Shown: positions 1-7,368 of the stretch, one piece after another | How positions within the stretch are numbered: the first letter of the stretch is position 1 | Layout: each line of letters begins with the position of its first letter | Origin: Vreelandella sedimenti | GTDB taxonomy: Bacteria; Pseudomonadota; Gammaproteobacteria; Pseudomonadales; Halomonadaceae | Assembly (NCBI RefSeq): GCF_013416325.1 | Contig: NZ_JACCGK010000008.1 | Coordinates: forward strand, 1 to 64,000 | DNA length: 64,000 nt | Reading direction: 5' to 3' | Made by a program: the position numbers and the translations under genes | The notes under the pieces: model-generated | Seen by the model: the letters and a program-made list of their open reading frames with translations, nothing else | The model's database searches: none | Told to the model about the DNA's origin: nothing

Positions 1-30
1 GCCAAATGAGTTAAGTATTTGCGCTTTCAT
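1..30 (-). CDS. Clipped start of a probable zinc-type alcohol dehydrogenase / quinone oxidoreductase-like protein
   Basis: Only ten codons lie in the window, reading MKAQILNSFG on the minus strand. This N-terminus is typical of medium-chain zinc-dependent dehydrogenases and NADPH:quinone oxidoreductases. A GAGG-type ribosome site sits about ten bases upstream of the ATG. The gene lies directly downstream of the ArsR regulator on the same strand, with two palindromes in between, so it is probably the regulated target. The assignment rests on ten residues plus context. Confidence 0.45.
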   Translation of the reverse strand, partial: MKAQILNSFG

Positions 31-59
31 TGTAGATCCTCGCTTCGATAAAAAGGGAT

Positions 60-75
60 ATCGAGATTTCTCGAT
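60..75. promoter_or_regulatory. Perfect palindrome, probable ArsR-family operator 1
   Basis: ATCGAGA-TT-TCTCGAT is a perfect 7-2-7 inverted repeat just upstream of the clipped oxidoreductase start. Its AT-rich ATCGA half-sites resemble operators bound by ArsR/SmtB repressors. A related palindrome lies about 90 bp away at 152-167, and both are preceded by the similar string TCCTCGCTTT, so the segment looks like a duplicated operator/promoter unit. The binding role is inferred. Confidence 0.5.
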
Positions 76-151
76 TTAAACTGTTAAAAAATTTACACGT
101 TTCCTTTGTGATATCAGCCCATAGCAAATCCTCGCTTTTAAAAAAAGAGAT

Positions 152-167
152 ATCGGAATTTATCGAT
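152..167. promoter_or_regulatory. Imperfect palindrome, probable ArsR-family operator 2
   Basis: ATCGGAATTTATCGAT shares ATCG/CGAT half-sites and spacing with the palindrome at 60-75. It lies between the arsR stop codon and the downstream oxidoreductase. A further related site (TATATCGAT ... GATAT, about 496-515) lies at the 5' end of arsR, consistent with autoregulation plus control of the downstream gene. This is inference from sequence only. Confidence 0.4.
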
Positions 168-183
168 ATAACCATATAAATGA

Positions 184-486
184 TTACAGCTCTTTCCTTA
201 TGATCTCGGCAAGAGCAATGATGGTTTCTTCATTGCGCTTGTAGTAAGTCCACTGCCCGATGCGCCTGACTTCGATCAGGCCCGCTCGTTGCAGAGTTGC
301 AAGATAACCAGACACCGTTGACTGCGATAGTCCGACACCTTCTTGAATGCTACTGACGCAAACACCCACCTCATGAACGTCTCCTTCATCCTGGGGAGGA
401 AAGTTCTTCACGGGATCCTTCAAACCCTTCAGGATTTCAAGGCGCGTACGGTTTGAGAGGGCTTTAAATATTTCGATTAATTCCAT
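184..486 (-). CDS. ArsR-family winged-helix transcriptional regulator
   Basis: A small ArsR/SmtB-type repressor. The typical opening MELIEIFKALSNRTRLEIL is followed by the recognition-helix region GLSQSTVSGYLATLQRAGL and the wing RRIGQWTYYKRNEE. The start at 486 gives the family's usual N-terminus. An in-frame ATG at 537 would add 17 residues but would place the operator-like palindrome near 500 inside the coding region. Neither start has a strong ribosome site. The internal FPPQDEGDVHEVGVCV segment includes one cysteine; I see no canonical metal-binding CxC motif, so the inducer is unknown. The gene is transcribed toward the clipped oxidoreductase. Confidence 0.85.
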   Translation of the reverse strand: MELIEIFKALSNRTRLEILKGLKDPVKNFPPQDEGDVHEVGVCVSSIQEGVGLSQSTVSGYLATLQRAGLIEVRRIGQWTYYKRNEETIIALAEIIRKEL

Positions 487-543
487 GACCTTAACTATAT
501 CGATGTTTTTAGATATGTCAATACATGAATCAGGCATTTTTTA

Positions 544-729
544 TTGGTAGCCCAACACACAAGCAATCCTCAAATTTTCAAGCCTCACGAAGAGTATCTA
601 AAAGGATTACTGCCCCCTGTGGCGTGGCGAGAAACGCTAAAGGCGAATGCAGAGCAGGTACTCGAGCATTACCAACGTACATCGGTTGCGCGTGAGCATA
701 CAAACAAAAACGGCCACTGTAGCAATTAG
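544..729 (+). CDS. Small uncharacterised frame beside the att site
   Basis: A 61-codon frame begins at a TTG with no visible ribosome site. It encodes a hydrophilic peptide without recognisable motifs (KGLLPPVAWRETLKANAEQV in the middle). It is divergent from arsR and ends just before the tRNA-Pro fragment. It could be the 3' remnant of a chromosomal gene or spurious; I do not recognise it. Confidence 0.2.
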   Translation: MVAQHTSNPQIFKPHEEYLKGLLPPVAWRETLKANAEQVLEHYQRTSVAREHTNKNGHCSN

Positions 730-753
730 CTAAGTGACCATTTTATATGTTCT

Positions 754-798
754 TGGTCGGAGCGACAGGATTCGAACCTGCGACCTTTGCAACCCCAT
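754..798 (-). other. 3' fragment of tRNA-Pro(GGG): probable attL of the island
   Basis: Read on the minus strand, the segment contains an anticodon loop ATGGGGT, the 3' anticodon stem, a variable loop, the T arm GCAGG-TTCGAAT-CCTGT, the acceptor strand CGCTCCG, discriminator A and CCA. The 5' half of the tRNA and the 5' anticodon stem are absent to its right, so this is not a functional tRNA. The break at the anticodon loop is where many tyrosine integrases cross over, and the integrase gene begins 170 bp away. The orientation implies that the island lies to the right and that an intact tRNA-Pro marks its far end. Confidence 0.75.
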
Positions 799-967
799 TC
801 CATTTACATCATATTTTAGCAGGAACTAACAGAAACAATAAGCAACATTAACTTCTTGAAAAACATTAAATTAATCGTGAATCATGGCTTTCCCGTTGTT
901 TACTGCTGTACCTCATTATATTCTGTTTCTGCTACCTATTTGCTACCTAGAAGATAAGAGACCAAGC

Positions 968-2323
968 ATGGCAAACACAGGAAAAATGAAGCTAACCGGC
1001 AAAGCGCTTGAGCAGTTAACCAAGGAGCCGCCGAGCGAAAACGTCTTCGATACTGAATTAGCTGGCTACCATGTGAGGCCGGGCAAACGCGGTTTAACTT
1101 TCCGCTTGTTCTATCGCACTAAGACCGGCAAGCAACGCATTCTTACGATTGGCCGTTATGGCACATTGACAGCAACCCAGGCGCGCAAAAATGCTACTGA
1201 AGCGCTAGCTACAGTGGCACAAGGAGGAGACCCCCGTGCCGAGATTGAAGCAGTAAAAGCAGAAAACCTGCGTCAGCAGCAACTCACCTTGCGAGCTTAT
1301 CTAGTAGGACCTTATTCTGCATACCAGAATCGACGAAAAGACGGAGCCGGTACACTTCGCCGTATAGAAAAAGATTTTGCTGATTGGCTGGACAAACCGA
1401 TGTGCGATATTACTCGTGCTGATGTAGAACGCTGGCAAGCTGAGCAAGAAAAAGCTACAAAGCCACGCGCGTTTAGCACATTAAAGCGCTCCTATGATGC
1501 TCTTCGTGGCTTGCTAGCACATGCGGCAGAACGCGAGGTAATCCCGTCAAACCCACTGGTGCGCATTAGCTTGCAGCGTCCTGCCCTAACTGATGAAGAA
1601 ATTGCCGAGCAGGCTTCACAGCGGCGATATCTGGAACCTAGCGAAATAACCGCGTTATTTGCAGGGCTAGAAGCATACCAAAATGAGAAACGTAAAAAAC
1701 GAACGAATAGTCGTGCACATGGAAAAGCTTATTTACCTAATCTCGATAATGTCATTTACGTAGATCATGTCGTACCTTGGGTACTTACTATGTATTACAC
1801 AGGCTTACGACCAGGAGATATCACTGGATTGTACTGGGTGCAGATTAATTTAAAGTCCAAGATTATTCGAAAAACAATCGAAAAAACCGCTCACCATCAT
1901 CCAGAACCAATGAATTTCCCTCTTTCCAACGCTGCCGCTAGCGTGCTGGGCACCTGGCATTTACAGCAAGGGAGCCCGAAAAGTGGATTAGTTTTTCCTA
2001 ACCCACAAACTGGCAAACGCTTTGATCCAACTGCGATGCAGAAGCCATGGGCAAAGATACGCTCTTTTGCCGAGCTTCCAGATGATTTAGTTCTGTATAC
2101 ACTTCGCCACAACTTCGCGTCCCAGTTGGTCATGGCTGGCGCTGACTTGCTGACCGTTTCGAAGTTAATGGCACACAGCGATATCCAGACAACTATCAAG
2201 TATTACGCCCATTTGCGGCCAGATCATACACGAGACATTGTTGAACTTTTCGCACAGCAAATGAACATGCAGGATAATCTACTTATAGCAAACCGACATA
2301 ACGAAGCAAATAAGATTGCTTAA
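968..2323 (+). CDS. P4-like tyrosine integrase of the island
   Basis: A site-specific tyrosine recombinase of about 451 residues. The N-terminal arm-binding region (GYHVRPGKRGLTFRLFYRT, then TIGRYGTLTATQARKNA) is the type found in tRNA-targeting island integrases. A core-binding domain follows, then the catalytic domain with Arg in TGLRPGDITGL, the HxxR-box equivalent LYTLRHNFAS and the terminal LMAHSDIQTTIKYYAHL with the Tyr nucleophile. I place the start at 968 because the upstream extension of the frame is hydrophobic and unlike the family. The position next to the tRNA-Pro 3' fragment supports a role in integration and excision of this island. Confidence 0.9.
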   Translation: MANTGKMKLTGKALEQLTKEPPSENVFDTELAGYHVRPGKRGLTFRLFYRTKTGKQRILTIGRYGTLTATQARKNATEALATVAQGGDPRAEIEAVKAENLRQQQLTLRAYLVGPYSAYQNRRKDGAGTLRRIEKDFADWLDKPMCDITRADVERWQAEQEKATKPRAFSTLKRSYDALRGLLAHAAEREVIPSNPLVRISLQRPALTDEEIAEQASQRRYLEPSEITALFAGLEAYQNEKRKKRTNSRAHGKAYLPNLDNVIYVDHVVPWVLTMYYTGLRPGDITGLYWVQINLKSKIIRKTIEKTAHHHPEPMNFPLSNAAASVLGTWHLQQGSPKSGLVFPNPQTGKRFDPTAMQKPWAKIRSFAELPDDLVLYTLRHNFASQLVMAGADLLTVSKLMAHSDIQTTIKYYAHLRPDHTRDIVELFAQQMNMQDNLLIANRHNEANKIA

Positions 2324-2395
2324 TGGTTTCCTTTAAACCAATACCCCTATCCTTCCAAGCATGGTCATTTTGATTTACTGCTCAAGGAGCTGAAC

Positions 2396-2605
2396 ATGAA
2401 AATAAGTATCGACATTAACGATGACCTATACGAACTAGCTTTAAAAGCAGCTGAGCCTGGGCTGGATAATACATCAGACATTTTTCATGAAGCTTTGAAA
2501 GCCTATGTGCGTATCCAAAATGCTAATCGCCTAGCAAAATTAGGCGGCAAAGCTACAGCAATCCCAGATATATCAAGGCGTCGTGTCGAACCCCCAAGGG
2601 AGTAA
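2396..2605 (+). CDS. Orphan VapB-like type II antitoxin
   Basis: A 69-residue protein with a ribbon-helix-helix-like start MKISIDINDDLYELALKAA, a central helix SDIFHEALKAYVRIQNANRL and a C-terminal tail LAKLGGKA..., the layout of VapB-type antitoxins that bind DNA and neutralise a PIN-domain RNase. A GGAG ribosome site precedes the ATG. No PIN-domain toxin follows: the 160 bp downstream contain only a short frame (MCLPGAIKGS...) and then the end of the convergent TIR gene. It may be a relic or an anti-toxin acting in trans. The 163-bp gap to the next gene holds nothing recognisable. Confidence 0.65.
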   Translation: MKISIDINDDLYELALKAAEPGLDNTSDIFHEALKAYVRIQNANRLAKLGGKATAIPDISRRRVEPPRE

Positions 2606-2768
2606 AAAAATCATGTGCCTACCTGGTGCCATTAAGGGCAGCCGCTCTTCAAAGTCAGCTATCGGCCTATGAGCGGACCATCAGCGCATTCTCATATAAC
2701 GGTCAGTTAAGGTGCGACTGATCTGCGCCGCAACCCTGACGTCACCTGAAACTTCTCGTTAACTATAA

Positions 2769-3488
2769 CTAAGGATTGGCAACATCTGGTCGATTGTGAC
2801 AAAGAGCATCCAGTAAATTCGGCACGAGATCACGTTGTACAGAGCGTTCAATCAGTTCAATAATGCACATATCGATATTGATCCCGGACAGGTCGTTTTC
2901 CATATTCGAATATAACGTATCGTACCAAATCACACCTACTTCAACCCGATTTAGCTTGCTCTTGATTCGTCTACGCAAATCGGCTTTTGTCAACGAATCA
3001 AGGGCAGCTAAGCAAGGGCTCTGGGTGGAAACAAGAGTTGTAGGCTTCGTCTGTAGTTTTAACAAGGGGACAGGATCTTCTTGGCGAAATGCCTTTATAA
3101 GCGAGCTCACTCCTTGTTTGTAATCATCACGAAAATCAGCGTATAGAGTATCTCTGAGTAATATAGGAATATCAACATCATCAATAAGCACCGGCAAGAT
3201 GGCAGTGCCGATTTTTCCCGAAAGCTGATTAGACAACACTGCATTTAGTTCGGCCTGAACCCACTTTGATTTAATCGAAGAACTCGAAATAACCGCCACT
3301 AATTAATCACTACTCCTCAAACCATGGGAAACTTTTTCAATAACAGAATCCCCTGGAGCAAGCTCTTGCTTGTCCACCCAAACATTTAAATTAGCATCAA
3401 GCAAGTCTTTAACAAGTCGCTCGACAAATGGCTTGTCCTGATGACTGTGACTGATAAAAACTCGAGGATATTGCTGTATTGTATTCAT
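2769..3488 (-). pseudogene. TIR-domain protein interrupted by an in-frame stop, with a C-terminal helical adaptor-like domain
   Basis: Two consecutive frames in the same phase form one TIR protein. The first half reads RVFISHSHQDKPFVERLVKDLLDANLNVWVDKQELAPGDS and ends GLRSSD; the second resumes VAVISSSSIKSKWVQAELNAVL, where SKWVQAE is the WxxE segment carrying the putative catalytic Glu. Between them is TAA (complement of 3303-3305) where TIR proteins have a Tyr or similar residue (SDYLVAVIS), so a single substitution explains the break. About 80 C-terminal residues (LTKADLRRRIKSKLNRV ... ELIERSVQRDLVPNLLDAL) resemble the small helical effector-associated domains (EAD type) that recruit effectors to partner proteins. 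This may be an inactivated gene, a readthrough product or a sequencing error. The start at 3488 is approximate. Confidence 0.75.
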
Positions 3489-4028
3489 AAGACCCAACAT
3501 TTATATTTAACAAGTATTGGATGGCGCATCTTAATATCATGTCAAAGGGTTCGGATTGATAAAATATTATATTGCACCCACTTCCCATTGACTTACTGGA
3601 AAACCTTATATTAAGTATATAAAGATAGTGTATCCTGAAAATACGGTTGAACATGTACGTCTTAAGTCCTGGGATATCAGCTTTGGGTCAACAGGTGCCG
3701 TACACCAACTATTACCATAGACTAACATTCCTCATTCGGCCAAGAGCAGATTTTAAGGTAGTTCTGATGTAATGCACAGCTCACGCGTAGGTTTGGAACC
3801 GCGAAGCAGCAAAAATCATTCGCCGCGCGGCCAATTGTTACGAATTCATCGACTGCCCCACAACACCTGCCCTCACGAGACTCACGAGATTTAGTTACTC
3901 GCTCCGACTATATTGAAAGCTTGCGCGCCGAAAGGTTATAACCGTTTAGCATTTATATAACAACTAACGTAAACTGTGCGTTTTGAGTGAACAGCGCTAA
4001 CGAAAACTCTTCCGAGTTGAAGGCATGG
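3489..4028. other. Non-coding interval between two TIR genes
   Basis: About 540 bp, AT-rich at its left end. I see no convincing gene, RNA or terminator. The open frames on both strands are short, lack ribosome sites and have no family resemblance. It presumably contains the promoter of the broken TIR gene at its left and the 3' untranslated region of the Xre-TIR gene at its right. Confidence 0.5.
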
Positions 4029-4907
4029 TTAGGTATTAACTATTTGAATACTTTTCTCTACCGCCAAAAGTAACTTTGTATAGCCTTCTTTCTCAAAATA
4101 GTTTACTGCGTGCCATTTCGAAAGCCTCTGTGGAAGCTGACATTGTTCTAACATCACTGGAATAATATAAATGGTTCCTTCCGGACGCTCTTCTGCCGCA
4201 TCTAAAGCAATTTTGATTTCTTTTTGAACAAAGCCGATTTTACTCGCCGAATTAATTGACAAACAAACAAGCACGATATCACTTGCGCGCACAGCCTCCC
4301 TAATAGCCTGCTCCCATTCCACTCCGCCTATCAAATTTTCTTCATCAAACCACGGGATCATACCATCATCTTTAAGATTATTATAAAGCTTTCGAATTAA
4401 TAGCTTATCCTCCTTCCCGTGGCATAAAAATATTCTTTTCTCATTTAATTCAGTTTTTTTCATTGCCATTAATTCGGATGGGCTATGAAAGGTTGAAAAG
4501 CTTGGCTGGCTTGCCCCTATAATTGAGCGCTCTACTAATCTGCGGCCAACCTCAGTTTGTAAATGGTCAATTGGCCTTTCCTCATTAAGTGCCGGATGAG
4601 GCATAAAAAACCACAATCGAGTAACATCATCAGAACAAGTAAAGCTAGCTTTAGCCAAAACAATTACTCTAATAATACTTGCAATTTTATTTGATTCTTC
4701 GACATTAAGTTTATTATCTTTCATCTCCCTGCGTCGAATGACTGAGCTTGACAATCCGGTGATACGAGTAAATTCAGCGTAACTTATGCCCAAAAAATCA
4801 ATAATAGATTTGATAAAGTGGGCTGGAAGCCCTGCCTGTATATCTGCAAGACTAGGTTCTAAAAGACTGATTTTATTATTTTCTTGCATCGTAATAAATT
4901 CCATCAC
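4029..4907 (-). CDS. Xre/ParS-type antitoxin domain fused to a TIR domain
   Basis: A 292-residue fusion. Residues about 20-135 match the antitoxins of Xre-RES and ParST modules: an Xre-like HTH (DFLGISYAEFTRITGLSSSV, then IRRREMKDNKLNVEESNKI) followed by the DUF2384 toxin-binding domain (TRLWFFMPHPALNEERPIDH, then EVGRRLVERSI). Residues about 155-290 are a TIR domain (KRIFLCHGKEDKLLIRKLYN, WFDEENLIGG, AVRASDIVLVCLS, KIGFVQKEI with the candidate catalytic Glu). RES toxins deplete NAD and many bacterial TIRs cleave NAD, so the TIR may occupy the place of the RES toxin in cis. No RES gene is adjacent. Base composition is lower in GC than the flanking genes. The start could instead be the ATG at 4889. 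Confidence 0.85.
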   Translation of the reverse strand: MMEFITMQENNKISLLEPSLADIQAGLPAHFIKSIIDFLGISYAEFTRITGLSSSVIRRREMKDNKLNVEESNKIASIIRVIVLAKASFTCSDDVTRLWFFMPHPALNEERPIDHLQTEVGRRLVERSIIGASQPSFSTFHSPSELMAMKKTELNEKRIFLCHGKEDKLLIRKLYNNLKDDGMIPWFDEENLIGGVEWEQAIREAVRASDIVLVCLSINSASKIGFVQKEIKIALDAAEERPEGTIYIIPVMLEQCQLPQRLSKWHAVNYFEKEGYTKLLLAVEKSIQIVNT

Positions 4908-5462
4908 AATTATTTTATTTTAGTAGGTTTAAATGGAAGCCAAACGATTTATTAATGCACATGCACATTTTGCTGAGAAGCCCCACCTAGCCAAAAACCT
5001 CTAAATTCTTGATATAAAAGGGTCAAACACTAATTTTTGATCGTAAGGCTAGTTATAAAATTCTCACCAACCTCTGAAAATTGAGCATAACATAGATATA
5101 ATTAACATTAGCTTTTGTTCTAAAAGCTTTATAATAGGCTATTCCAGTAATGAAAGCATTCATATTTTAAACGCTACCAGAAAAAGTGCGATCCAAAGGC
5201 TTGATGAATTTGTGCTTCCTGCGGATGGCTGTTCAGAGTTGAAACCTGTGGATGCTGCAGTATTAATATAGGCCAAGGTTCTTAAATCGGCCAAAAGCGG
5301 TCTTTAAGAAATATCTGATATAAAGCTTACAGGCTAAGCTTGTATATGAGACTGACTTCGCAGGCATGAGTGGTACTGACTTTTAAACATTGCGAACAAA
5401 TCGGCAAGCGGGGGAATGCTCCCAAGATTCGTCGATGTTAACGGTTGGAAACAGATACGTCG
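4908..5462. other. Non-coding interval
   Basis: About 555 bp, AT-rich in its left half. I found no gene, RNA or clear terminator. The short frames here (for example the plus-strand frame from 5416) are antisense to the neighbouring TIR gene. It should contain the promoter of the Xre-TIR gene near 4910-5000. Confidence 0.45.
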
Positions 5463-6911
5463 TTACTCCTCCTCTTTGGGTTCCTGTTTGTCTTTCGTCA
5501 GAATTCGCCGGCGTAGCTCCTCAAATGCCACCATCCGCTTAGTGTTATCCAACGCTCGAAGCCAGTCCCGCTCTCCTGTGGCTTCCTTCGCAATCTCAAA
5601 CACGTACCACCCCATCCATTCAGCTGTATCTGGGTCGTTTGCCCTCCAATCGTTCCATTCAGCGGTCCCTGACACCCCTTCCACCTCACGAAGCAGCAAG
5701 GCAAGAACTGGGTTGTCTACGCCTGGGGTGTCCGCGTCTGCTGTGGCCTGGACGTGATCCATAGCAACAAACACCTTCTTCTCGTCTCTGGAGCGCAAGT
5801 ATCCACGAACATGGCTTCGGAGTGCCTCGTTAATGCGCTCTCTTCCGCGCAGCTCCTCCTTATGAGCTTTGGTCAAGTAGTGGGCCAAGTCACTTGGAGA
5901 ATTGGGTTTACCGTCAAACGCGCCGGCATGAATCCAGCGAGTCCACATTTGCTGGATCACAATGGCTTCCGGAAAGTGCTTATACGCTACCCAACCAAGC
6001 AAATCGCCTTGCTGATCCGTATCGGCGCGCACCGGCCATGTGACCAGACGGATCACCGAGCGGAGGTGAGCTTCAGATAATTGCGCGGCATTATGCTGTA
6101 TAAATTTGTAAAGCGCGTGGTTATTAGGTGGGTTACAGGCTGACAGCAGCTTGATCGCCGCTGGAATGAGCGCAGGCTCAAGACGCTTGCTCCCGACGGC
6201 GGTCACCAGTGTTAACCCGCCATCTCCAGTTGATGAGATCCACAACGAAAGCGCCCTCGTTCCAGCTCCTGCCAGACAGAATCCGTAAGCTGCATGGTTA
6301 GCGATTGTTTCATTAGATTTCAGATCGAACAGTGCGTCTAACGCTTCGTCGAGCGAATGAAAGGGCGCGTTGTACACCGTATCCATGTTCTCTAGATGCA
6401 AACCTTCGAAATCAAGACAGCCGTTGATAAGTGGTGCAATGTCTGGCTCTTCTCTCGCTAATTCGCGCAACCCTGCAGTAAGCAAGGCTGGGCTAGCAGG
6501 CGGCAGCTCATGATTGAATTCCCGGTAAAGGTCGCGCATCAGGCAGTGGACGACGTCAGCGAACGCCTGAGGCGACGTTGCATCGACCCCCAAGTAGTCC
6601 TCAAAACGTTCATGATTTCCCAAAGGCTCAATGAAGAATGGGATGACTGTCTTGTCGTGCTCACGAGCGAAATCGAGTTCCCGCGCTACCCAAGAGGTCG
6701 GCTTTGCAGATGCCTGAGAGGCGATGACCAGCAGCATGTCTGCAACCTCAATTTTAGATCGAATAGTTGGGGAGAGCTCTGCGCCATTTTTGAGCTCGCA
6801 CTCATCGATCCAGACATTGAAACCATATGCGGTCAGACAACGGTTAAGTCGGCGAGCCACACGTTTGTCACAATGCGAATAGCTGAGGAATACTTTTAGG
6901 ACTGGTTGCAT
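5463..6911 (-). CDS. TIR-domain protein with a long helical C-terminal region
   Basis: 482 residues from the ATG at 6911, which has a GAGG ribosome site eight bases upstream; the longer frame start at 6950 does not. Residues about 5-135 are a TIR domain: VLKVFLSYSHCDKRVARRLN, VWIDECELKNG, VADMLLVIASQAS, then TSWVARELDFA with the putative catalytic Glu of the NADase WxxE site. The remaining about 340 residues are mostly helical, with no transmembrane segment and no family I recognise (NHAAYGFCLAGAGTRAL, EEVEGVSGTAEW-like stretches). They may form a HEAT-like sensor. It sits between the Xre-TIR gene and the divergent SLOG gene and has its own upstream region. Confidence 0.8.
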   Translation of the reverse strand: MQPVLKVFLSYSHCDKRVARRLNRCLTAYGFNVWIDECELKNGAELSPTIRSKIEVADMLLVIASQASAKPTSWVARELDFAREHDKTVIPFFIEPLGNHERFEDYLGVDATSPQAFADVVHCLMRDLYREFNHELPPASPALLTAGLRELAREEPDIAPLINGCLDFEGLHLENMDTVYNAPFHSLDEALDALFDLKSNETIANHAAYGFCLAGAGTRALSLWISSTGDGGLTLVTAVGSKRLEPALIPAAIKLLSACNPPNNHALYKFIQHNAAQLSEAHLRSVIRLVTWPVRADTDQQGDLLGWVAYKHFPEAIVIQQMWTRWIHAGAFDGKPNSPSDLAHYLTKAHKEELRGRERINEALRSHVRGYLRSRDEKKVFVAMDHVQATADADTPGVDNPVLALLLREVEGVSGTAEWNDWRANDPDTAEWMGWYVFEIAKEATGERDWLRALDNTKRMVAFEELRRRILTKDKQEPKEEE

Positions 6912-7368
6912 AGTGACGGCCTCACGTTGAAGGAAGGGTCTAATAAACATAGCCCCATAACCACAATTCAGATGAACTTAAACGGGTAGCCAACAACATG
7001 GGATTTATCCACAAGCGCGCTTGAATGAAGCGAGAACCTGTCAACCACGTTGTCTAAATTAAAAGCGTAGTTATGCAAACTATCGACTTACTTTATCGCG
7101 ACCCATTCTTGTAACTGTTGGTAGCCATTAAGCAATGATTGCCCGTAGTTTCGTACTCACCGTACTGTCGTCCAACACGAATTAAAAAGGCATATTGCGC
7201 CGGAGTGTAAAAAATCAGCTTATCGCTAAGTTTTGACTATTGTTAGATATAGCACTTGACGGGATAAAGCCACCACCGGCATAGGGCGCCCAGGCACTCC
7301 GTTGGCCTCAGCAAGGCTTGTCCCATGCCAGCCAAGCTGATCTTTCATCATTTTTGGAAATCTGAGAC
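6912..7368. other. Divergent intergenic region between the TIR and SLOG genes
   Basis: About 455 bp separating two divergently transcribed effector-like genes, so it should contain both promoters. I see no gene or RNA and no clean palindromic operator. The short frames lack ribosome sites. Confidence 0.45.

Noticed and set aside
754..798. Functional tRNA gene
   Set aside because: The 5' half (acceptor, D arm and 5' anticodon stem) is absent.
2396..2768. VapBC toxin-antitoxin module
   Set aside because: No PIN-domain frame follows the antitoxin; only a short unrelated peptide and intergenic DNA.
4029..4907. Xre-RES toxin-antitoxin system
   Set aside because: No RES-domain gene is adjacent; the C-terminus is a TIR domain.
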